Assembly: GCA_021325235.1 (NCBI GenBank)
Contig: JAJPHN010000029.1
Coordinates: 186,001-250,000, forward strand
DNA from: Terriglobia bacterium
GTDB taxonomy: Bacteria; Acidobacteriota; Terriglobia; Bryobacterales; Bryobacteraceae
Length of the DNA stretch: 64,000 bases
Reading direction: 5' to 3'
Notes under the pieces: model-generated
The model's database searches: none
What the model was told of the DNA's origin: nothing
What the model saw: the letters and a program-made list of their open reading frames with translations, nothing else
Translations under genes and position numbers: made by a program
In this document: positions 58,044-64,000 of the stretch, one piece after another
How the letters are laid out: each line of letters begins with the position of its first letter
Position numbering within the stretch: position 1 is the stretch's first letter

Positions 58044-60983
58044 CTACTGGTCTGCGCTAAGCGGCTCCTGCTTCGTCTTCTCGAGATACGGGATGCCGTT
58101 CATCATCCAGTCAGGTTCCGGCGCGCCTTTCAGGTAATAGTCAAAATACTCCTTGAGGCGTTCGGTGAAGTCTTTCTGATTGGCGCGCCGGCGAAGATTA
58201 TGCGGCTCGCCATTGTAGTTGAAGAGATAGACCTCTTTATCCAGCCGCCGCAGCGCCAGGTAGAATTCAATGCCCTGGTACCACGGCACCGCATCGTCGG
58301 CATCGTTGTGCATCATGAGCAGCGGAGTCTTCACGCGGTCGGCGGCGAAGATGGGCGAATTTTCGATGTAGCGCAGCGGGTACTGCCAGAGAGTGCCGCC
58401 GATACGGCTTTGCGTGTGCTCGTACTGGAATTGGCGCGGGATGCCGGGACCCCAGCGGATTGCGTCGTAGGAACTGATCATGTCGGCCACAGGCGCGCCC
58501 GCCGCAGCCGCACGGAAACGATTCGTGCGCGTGATCATATAGGCGATCTGATAGCCGCCCCAGCTATGACCCTGGATGCCGATGGCGGCTTCATTCACAA
58601 AACCGCGGTTCACGACGGTCTGAAGAGCCGGGAGCACGCAATTGAGCGCGCTCTCGCCCGGATATCCGATCTTGTATGCGATGTCGGGCTCGAGCACGAG
58701 ATAGCCGTTGCTCGCGTAATAACTCGGATTGATGATGTTGGCCGGCTTTGGCTCGATGAAGTTGTTGAAGTTCTGCGTGAGCCGCTCGTAGAGATAAACA
58801 ATCAGCGGATACTTCTTGTGCGGATCGAAATTGGCCGGCTTATACAGAATGGCCTGCAGTTGCTGACCGTCCGTATTGGTGAACGGGACGAGTTCGGCCG
58901 TGCCCCAGAGCAATTTGGAAAGTTGCGGGGCCGCATCCGTGACCTTTGTCAACTGGCGGAAGGAAGCATCGGTGGCGAGCAAGTCCGGATATTCGCTGAA
59001 GGTTGAGGCTGCTGTAACGTAGACCTCAGCATCGCGCGCTTTGATCGGCACGGCATAATTCCTGGCGGCGAAGATCAGCTTGCGCGGGGGCCCCTGAGCA
59101 TCCAGGCTCGTTCCATAGAAACCGGAATCGCGCGTCTGGTCGTTTTCAGCGCGCAGCAGCAGGCGCTCCGAAGGATCGATCCAGCGCGACTCGGGATCGT
59201 CAGTGACGAAACGCACAACGCGGAATTCGAGGTGGTTTCGACGCCCGGTTCCCTGCGTCAGATTCACCGCCGATGAACCGTCCGGAGCACAGCGCCAGAT
59301 ATCGTAGCGATCGTAGAGCAGTACGTAACGGGCATCGCGCGTCCAGCCCGCCAGACGATAGGAGGCGGGCAGCCCAGGCGTATCGTTCAGCTCGTTAGCG
59401 AATGGGACGCCCAGTTTCGCGGTCAGATTGATCGCGCGTCCGGTGGGCACATCGAGACTGATCCAGTCCTTGCCGTCGAAGTAGATGGCGTAGCGCGACG
59501 AGGGGGACCAGGAGAGGCGATTGGCATGTTTCGGCAAGACCAGTCGGCGTTCGCCCGTCTCGACGTTCACCACGTAGGAATCGACATAGTCCGCATCGTA
59601 CTCGGCCATCCGGCGATAAGCACGATCGTCATTTCCGATGGCCCACAGCCCGTCATCGCTCGGCAGAAGGTCATTCATCTCCGGGTCGGAGAGCTGCAGG
59701 CATTTCTTTGTGCCTAGATCGTAGACGGCTCTATAGGTACGCGCACGCTCGCTGCGAGCGCGGATCTTTTGCATGGGCTGAATGTAATCGTCTTTCCAGG
59801 ACCAGAGATCAACCGATACGCGCTCGTCGTCCAGCAGCTGATCAGCGGGGTTTTCGGCTTTATTGGACGCCGGCGAAACAACCGGCGCAGTGCCGAAGAA
59901 GATTCGCTGGCCGCCCTTGCTGATGCTCAGGTTGGCCTTGCCCGAAATCTGCCACTTGTCCGGAATGCCGGGCGCATTACTTGCGAGCAGCTTTGTCGCG
60001 CGCGCGCCCTGGCCGTCCCAACTGTACAGATCGAGCCCGAGGCCCGGGTTCTTCGCGTGATCGTGATCACTCAGGAAAGCCAGCCGGGTCTGGTCTTCGT
60101 CCCAGGCGAGTTTTTCATAGCGGCCCCCGCCGGAGAGAAGCGCCGCCGGGTCCTCGTCTTCGTCTTCTCCGGGGTGCACCAGAAAAACGCCATTGCTGTT
60201 CTCGCCGCGCACGCTGACCGAATAAACCAGCGCCCGTCCATTGCGCAGAAACGTGTACTCGCCCACCTGCGCGAAACGCCGCTCGGTTGCGTTTTCCAGG
60301 TTGCGCAGCAGAAGGTCGCCGGCCGATGGCCTGCGGCGCGGCTTGTCGTGATCTTCCGCCTGCGGCGGACGTTCGTTAGCGGGCGTATCTTCCGGTAATT
60401 GCACATAGGCAACGTAGTCAACGGCGGCGGTAGGTAACTGGAAATTGCGCACGCGCGGAATGCGCAGCGTCTTTGGCGCTGCCAGACGGATGACGACGAG
60501 ATCGCCGGGCGGCAGTTCGGCGGCGGGATTGCGCCGGGACGGCTCGGCGCGCGCAGGTTGCGGTTCGAGCCGGGCCTTTTGCGCTTTGGCGCGCTCCCGT
60601 TTGGCCAGCTCGACCGCCTCGTGGGTGGGAAACGTTGAGGCAACAAGAAAACGGCTGTCGGCGCTGAATTTGATCGCGATCCCGGGCGGCTCCGGCGGCG
60701 GTTCTTCCCGCTGGGGATGAGAATAGTCGGGCGGAGGAGGCGGCGGCAGTTCGCCGATGTTTTCGCGCGTTTCGCGGCCGGTCTTCAGATCTCGCACGAC
60801 CAGCTCGCCGTTTCCTTCCTGCGGAAAAAGAGCGTAAGCAAGATAGCGCCCGTCGTTCGAGAGAACCTGGTTCTGGATGTGCCGCCAGCTATCGAAATCG
60901 GCCAGCGTCAAGGCGCGCTTCTGGCCGGCTGCCGCGACGGCGAGCACCAGCAGCGCGAACTTGCTAGCGTACGCGATCTTCAA
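58044..60983 (-). CDS. S9 family peptidase (prolyl-oligopeptidase-like), secreted
   Basis: The 979-residue protein has a signal peptide (residues about 1-20), a long N-terminal beta-propeller (WD/DPP-like), and a C-terminal alpha/beta-hydrolase domain. Its catalytic triad is Ser807 in GHSWGG, Asp896 in NDADDAVPW and His928 in GEPHN. These peptidases cleave peptides, often after proline or at N-terminal dipeptides. A charged, proline-rich insertion of about 80 residues (with PPPPPP) lies in the N-terminal part. The start is TTG at 60983, overlapping the ccmD gene by 20 bp. It converges on the PDZ gene with a 31-bp gap. Confidence 0.9.
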   Translation of the reverse strand: MKIAYASKFALLVLAVAAAGQKRALTLADFDSWRHIQNQVLSNDGRYLAYALFPQEGNGELVVRDLKTGRETRENIGELPPPPPPDYSHPQREEPPPEPPGIAIKFSADSRFLVASTFPTHEAVELAKRERAKAQKARLEPQPARAEPSRRNPAAELPPGDLVVIRLAAPKTLRIPRVRNFQLPTAAVDYVAYVQLPEDTPANERPPQAEDHDKPRRRPSAGDLLLRNLENATERRFAQVGEYTFLRNGRALVYSVSVRGENSNGVFLVHPGEDEDEDPAALLSGGGRYEKLAWDEDQTRLAFLSDHDHAKNPGLGLDLYSWDGQGARATKLLASNAPGIPDKWQISGKANLSISKGGQRIFFGTAPVVSPASNKAENPADQLLDDERVSVDLWSWKDDYIQPMQKIRARSERARTYRAVYDLGTKKCLQLSDPEMNDLLPSDDGLWAIGNDDRAYRRMAEYDADYVDSYVVNVETGERRLVLPKHANRLSWSPSSRYAIYFDGKDWISLDVPTGRAINLTAKLGVPFANELNDTPGLPASYRLAGWTRDARYVLLYDRYDIWRCAPDGSSAVNLTQGTGRRNHLEFRVVRFVTDDPESRWIDPSERLLLRAENDQTRDSGFYGTSLDAQGPPRKLIFAARNYAVPIKARDAEVYVTAASTFSEYPDLLATDASFRQLTKVTDAAPQLSKLLWGTAELVPFTNTDGQQLQAILYKPANFDPHKKYPLIVYLYERLTQNFNNFIEPKPANIINPSYYASNGYLVLEPDIAYKIGYPGESALNCVLPALQTVVNRGFVNEAAIGIQGHSWGGYQIAYMITRTNRFRAAAAGAPVADMISSYDAIRWGPGIPRQFQYEHTQSRIGGTLWQYPLRYIENSPIFAADRVKTPLLMMHNDADDAVPWYQGIEFYLALRRLDKEVYLFNYNGEPHNLRRRANQKDFTERLKEYFDYYLKGAPEPDWMMNGIPYLEKTKQEPLSADQ

Positions 60984-61143
60984 GGCGCGGTGCAGATTCC
61001 GACTGCGCGACCAGGTTCTTGACGTTTTCCAGTTCCTTCTTCAACCGGGCATTCCGGCGCGCCAGGCTGAGCACGTACAGAAGCACGATCAGCCAGGCTG
61101 CCAGAAAACCGTAGAAGAGAAACGTGAGATTGCGAGCGTCCAT
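60964..61143 (-). CDS. ccmD: CcmD-like small membrane protein
   Basis: This short 59-residue frame from ATG 61143 to TAG 60964-60966 has one hydrophobic helix (LTFLFYGFLAAWLIVLLYVLSL) followed by a basic and charged tail (ARRNARLKKELENVKNLV). That layout matches CcmD, a small subunit that stabilises the heme exporter in system I cytochrome c maturation. It sits 12 bp downstream of ccmC, as is usual. Its stop lies inside the 5' end of the S9 peptidase gene (20-bp overlap). No ccmA or ccmB is in the window. The call depends on context and topology, as CcmD sequences are poorly conserved. Confidence 0.75.
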   Translation of the reverse strand: MDARNLTFLFYGFLAAWLIVLLYVLSLARRNARLKKELENVKNLVAQSESAPRLEDRVR

Positions 61144-61155
61144 TGCAACCTTTGA

Positions 61156-61845
61156 TTATGCGGCAGCGTTGGCGAAGCGCCGGAGCGAATCGATTTCGCG
61201 CGCCATGGTCTCCTGCCGAGTCCGTATCAGAACCAGGGCTGAAGCAATCATCAAAATCGCGAGCAGCATCCAGTAGAACATGTGCTCCATGGCCGGGTCC
61301 ATATGACCCCCGCCGGTGCGGATGCTCAGCACGGGAGAAGGATGTTGGGTTCGGAACCAGTCAATCGACTTCCACACGATCACTACATCCACGCAGCCGA
61401 AGATACACAGCGCAGCCGAAAGACGCGCACGCTGGGTCGGCTCATCAATGGCACGCCGCATCATGACGTACGCGGCAAAGATCAGCACGCAGACCAGCGC
61501 CGAGGTTAGCCGCGCATCCCAGGTCCACCAGATGCCCCAGATAACGCGAGCCCAGATGCTGCCCGTCACGATATTGACCAGCGAGAAAATGACTGAAACC
61601 TCGACCACCGAGGCCGCGAGCGAATCGTAGCGGAAATTCCTCGTCATCAGATACGAGATGCTCAACCCCAGGGCGACAAAGTAGCCGATCATGCCGGTGA
61701 TCGCAGCCGGCACGTGGATGAAGAGGATGCGATAGATCGGCCCCTGCAGCGCATCGTCAGGCAAAACCTTGAAGATGTGGTAAAAGTTGTAGCTCAGCAG
61801 CAGGGCGGCGGCAATGATCAGACCGCCGGCGATCTTTTCGCGCAT
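61156..61845 (-). CDS. ccmC: Heme exporter/chaperone CcmC
   Basis: CcmC loads heme onto CcmE during cytochrome c maturation at the inner membrane. The 229-residue protein has six hydrophobic segments, the tryptophan-rich signature WGIWWTWDARLTS in the middle, and periplasmic histidines in FIHVP and near MEHMFYW. These match the heme-handling family, which also includes CcsA. The start is ATG at 61845 with AAGGA about eight bases upstream. Directly downstream is ccmD. The rest of the system I genes are not in the window, so they should lie elsewhere or follow on other contigs. Confidence 0.93.
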   Translation of the reverse strand: MREKIAGGLIIAAALLLSYNFYHIFKVLPDDALQGPIYRILFIHVPAAITGMIGYFVALGLSISYLMTRNFRYDSLAASVVEVSVIFSLVNIVTGSIWARVIWGIWWTWDARLTSALVCVLIFAAYVMMRRAIDEPTQRARLSAALCIFGCVDVVIVWKSIDWFRTQHPSPVLSIRTGGGHMDPAMEHMFYWMLLAILMIASALVLIRTRQETMAREIDSLRRFANAAA

Positions 61846-61942
61846 AGATGTTTCCTTTATTGTGACCTAAAAGAAACAGGGAAGAATAGTTTGCATCGGG
61901 CGCGGGCGTAAGTTCTCCGCGCCGGCCGCGTTCAACGGACTG

Positions 61943-64000
61943 CTATGCAGGCGGGCGACCCTCGCGTGCCTCGCCAAACAGCACCGCCGAATGCGGAATC
62001 ATCTCGTACGCTTCACCGGCTCGAACCTGCGAATTGCTCCCATCCTGTGCGTTGCGGGTGTCGAGAATCACTTCCCAGCGGCAGGCCGTGCTACAGGGCG
62101 GCAGGAAGAAGCGGATCGATTCATGATGCGGATTGAGACAGAATAGAAACGATTCGTCCTGTATCGGTTCGCCATTACGATCCACATCGTCGAGCGTTCT
62201 CCCGCTGAGCCGCATACCGAGGCAGCGGACCCACCCCGCTTTCCACTCGTCTTCCGTCATCTCCTGACCGTCGGGCCGGTACCAGCAGATGTCGCGCTCC
62301 TCCAGACCGTCGATGTGGCGCTTGCCCGCTTCGGCAGGGCTGATCTTGCGATCCTGAAAAAATTTGCGCCGGCGCAGATTCGGATGCTTCTTTCGCAATT
62401 CGATCAGCCGCGCCGTGAAGAGATACAGCGCGCGTTCGCGCTCGGTAAGGTTCCAGTCCGTCCAGCTGATTTCGTTGTCCTGGCAGTAGGCGTTGTTGTT
62501 TCCTTGCTGCGTGCGCCCGATCTCGTCGCCGCCACAGATCATCGGTACACCCTGCGAAAGCAGGAGCGTCATCAGGAAATTGCGCTTCTCACGCTCGCGC
62601 AGCTCGACAATTTTTTCATCGTCAGTCGGGCCCTCGACGCCATGGTTCCAGGAATGGTTATCGTTAGCCCCGTCCTTGTTGTCTTCCCCGTTTGCCTCGT
62701 TGTGTTTGTGGTCGTAGCTGACCAGATCTTCGAGCGTGAAGCCGTCGTGTGCGACCACGAAGTTGATGCTGGCCGAGGGGCGCCGTCCATCGCGCTGATA
62801 CAGATCGCTGCTGCCGGTAAGCCGGTATCCAAGCTCTGCCAGTTGCCCGTCGTCGCCTTTCCAGTAGCGCCGGACAACATCGCGATACTTGCCGTTCCAC
62901 TCCGCCCATAACGCGGGAAACCGGCCGACCTGATAGCCGCCTTCACCCACATCCCAGGGCTCGGCGATGAGCTTCACCTGCGAAAGCACCGGATCCTGGT
63001 TGATCACATCGAAGAAGGCCGAGAGCCGGTCGACATCGTGCAGTTCTCGCGCCAGCGCCGAAGCCAGATCAAAGCGGAAGCCGTCAACATGCATCTCCTG
63101 CACCCAGTAGCGCAAGCTATCCATGACCAGCTTGATGACCTGCGGCTGGCGCATGTTGAGCGTGTTGCCGGTACCCGTGTAGTCCATGTAGTAACGGGGA
63201 TTGTCTTGCGTCAGGCGGTAGTAAGTAGGATTGTCGATGCCGCGGAAACTGAGCGTCGGCCCCATCTGGTTTCCCTCGGCGGTGTGGTTGTAGACGACGT
63301 CGAGGATCACCTCGATCCCGGCGCGGTGCAATTCGCGCACCATGGTCTTGAATTCGCCGATCTGCTGCCCGCGATCGCCGCTGCTCGAGTAGCGCGCCGA
63401 GGGGGCGAAGTAGTTGATCGTGTTATAGCCCCAGTAATTGTGCAGCCCCTTGTCGAGCAGATGCTTGTCATCAAGAAATTCGTGGACCGGCATGAGCTCG
63501 AGCGCCGTGATGCCGAGCTTTTTGAAGTAATCGAGCATGGGCGCGCTGGAAAGCCCCAGATACGTTCCGCGCAAATTCTCGGCCACATCGGGGTGGCGAA
63601 TGGTTGTCCCTTTTACATGCGCTTCGTAGATCACCGATTCGTGCATCGGAATGCCAGGCAAGCGGTCGCTCTGCCAGTCGAAGTGCGACGCAGTTACGAT
63701 TCCCTTGGGCACTCCGGGCGCATCGTCGTTGGGATCGCAGCTCAGGTCCTGCGCCGGATCTTCCAGCCGGTAAGCAAAAACCGAATAGTCCCAGTCGACG
63801 CGGCCGCTTAGCGCCTTGGCGTAGGGATCGATCACCAGTTTCGCCGGATTGAAACGGAGCCCTTTCTCCGGTTCGTACGGGCCGTGAACCCGATAACCGT
63901 AACGCTGGCCGATACTCAGGTTCGGGATATAGCCGTGCCAGACGAATCCGGCGCACTCCGGCAGGTCGACCGACTCCTGCTCATCGGAGTCGTCGAATAG
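61943..64000 (-). CDS. glgX: Glycogen debranching enzyme GlgX (N-terminus beyond the window)
   Basis: GlgX removes branch chains from glycogen. The visible 685 residues lie in one open frame to the window edge and include the tail of the N-terminal CBM48-like domain ([13 protein letters not shown]) and the GH13 barrel. GH13 regions are [10 protein letters not shown] (region I), GFRFDLASA with the nucleophile Asp (II), AEPWDVG with the acid Glu (III) and NDNHSWNHG (near IV). A C-terminal domain ends the protein. Only the first 30-40 residues are missing beyond base 64000. A 97-bp spacer separates it from ccmC. Isoamylase-type family members are the alternative reading. Confidence 0.92.
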   Translation of the reverse strand, partial: LFDDSDEQESVDLPECAGFVWHGYIPNLSIGQRYGYRVHGPYEPEKGLRFNPAKLVIDPYAKALSGRVDWDYSVFAYRLEDPAQDLSCDPNDDAPGVPKGIVTASHFDWQSDRLPGIPMHESVIYEAHVKGTTIRHPDVAENLRGTYLGLSSAPMLDYFKKLGITALELMPVHEFLDDKHLLDKGLHNYWGYNTINYFAPSARYSSSGDRGQQIGEFKTMVRELHRAGIEVILDVVYNHTAEGNQMGPTLSFRGIDNPTYYRLTQDNPRYYMDYTGTGNTLNMRQPQVIKLVMDSLRYWVQEMHVDGFRFDLASALARELHDVDRLSAFFDVINQDPVLSQVKLIAEPWDVGEGGYQVGRFPALWAEWNGKYRDVVRRYWKGDDGQLAELGYRLTGSSDLYQRDGRRPSASINFVVAHDGFTLEDLVSYDHKHNEANGEDNKDGANDNHSWNHGVEGPTDDEKIVELREREKRNFLMTLLLSQGVPMICGGDEIGRTQQGNNNAYCQDNEISWTDWNLTERERALYLFTARLIELRKKHPNLRRRKFFQDRKISPAEAGKRHIDGLEERDICWYRPDGQEMTEDEWKAGWVRCLGMRLSGRTLDDVDRNGEPIQDESFLFCLNPHHESIRFFLPPCSTACRWEVILDTRNAQDGSNSQVRAGEAYEMIPHSAVLFGEAREGRPPA

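Noticed and set aside
1-64000. CRISPR arrays, tRNA or rRNA genes and insertion sequences
   Set aside because: I found no regularly spaced repeats, no tRNA-like T-loop sequence, no rRNA segment and no transposase or terminal inverted repeat pair.

Overview
The window reads as chromosomal, GC-rich DNA of an acidobacterium, most likely of the Solibacter/Bryobacter type; this is inference from gene content, not a computed placement. The pointers are a PadR regulator overlapping a large duplicated FtsX/MacB-type permease (the acidobacterial 'ADOP' arrangement), a very large TonB-receptor-like protein with an N-terminal carboxypeptidase-regulatory domain, a CRTAC1-type FG-GAP/ASPIC-UnbV protein paired with a TPR protein, and many small exported proteins of unknown function. 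lpxC indicates a Gram-negative envelope and the partial BshB1 indicates bacillithiol. Coding density is very high: most neighbours overlap by 1-20 bp or lie under 100 bp apart, and GTG, TTG and one probable CTG start are used. I saw no rRNA, tRNA, CRISPR array, insertion sequence, integrase or prophage gene.

Layout. 1-4135 (minus): partial bshB1, rhomboid protease, PfkB kinase, an exported methyltransferase-like protein and a secreted protein of unknown function. 4301-7175 (plus): ssb, a zinc-ribbon RDD membrane protein, a 308-bp gap with a 21-bp tandem duplication and a possible GNAT remnant, a Tat-type aldo/keto reductase and a GNAT acetyltransferase. 7187-10149 (minus): ADOP permease and PadR regulator. 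10229-13910 (plus): dprA and topA. 13933-16594 (minus): trmJ-like methylase and speA. 16785-20369: TonB-receptor-like protein, ending at a clear terminator shared with the convergent CRTAC1-TPR pair (20423-23085). 23260-25934: HD-GYP protein, pgsA and lpxC. 26142-29034: hslV, hslU and a FN3 lipoprotein. 29028-30033: two divergent DinB proteins.

30067-33444 is a three-gene redox operon: an internally duplicated membrane protein, a gluconate-2-dehydrogenase subunit-3 protein and a GMC flavoprotein. 33682-37088 holds small membrane, regulatory and unknown proteins and a GT-C-like glycosyltransferase. 37030-39871 (minus) encodes the three-subunit proton-translocating transhydrogenase. It is divergent from 39979-44592, which encodes a GltD-like flavoprotein with two C-terminal [4Fe-4S] motifs and a two-subunit 2-oxoacid:ferredoxin oxidoreductase. 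The two units together look like a module passing electrons between 2-oxoacids, ferredoxin-like clusters, NADP(H) and the proton gradient.

44563-53875 (minus): ICMT-like methyltransferase, YncE-like propeller, DsbD-like protein, calcineurin-type phosphatase, GH127-like glycosidase, a secreted protein and a sensor kinase. 53921-58012 (plus): rpsA, then an ECF sigma factor, an anti-sigma factor with HEAT-like repeats and a double-PDZ protein. 58044-64000 (minus): S9 peptidase, a 59-residue CcmD, CcmC and a glgX cut by the window edge.

The best candidate for something undescribed is the 30067-33444 operon. Its membrane protein is two 150-residue repeats, alignable at a constant offset in every motif I checked. 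Each repeat carries matching histidines, and it sits where a cytochrome subunit would be expected.
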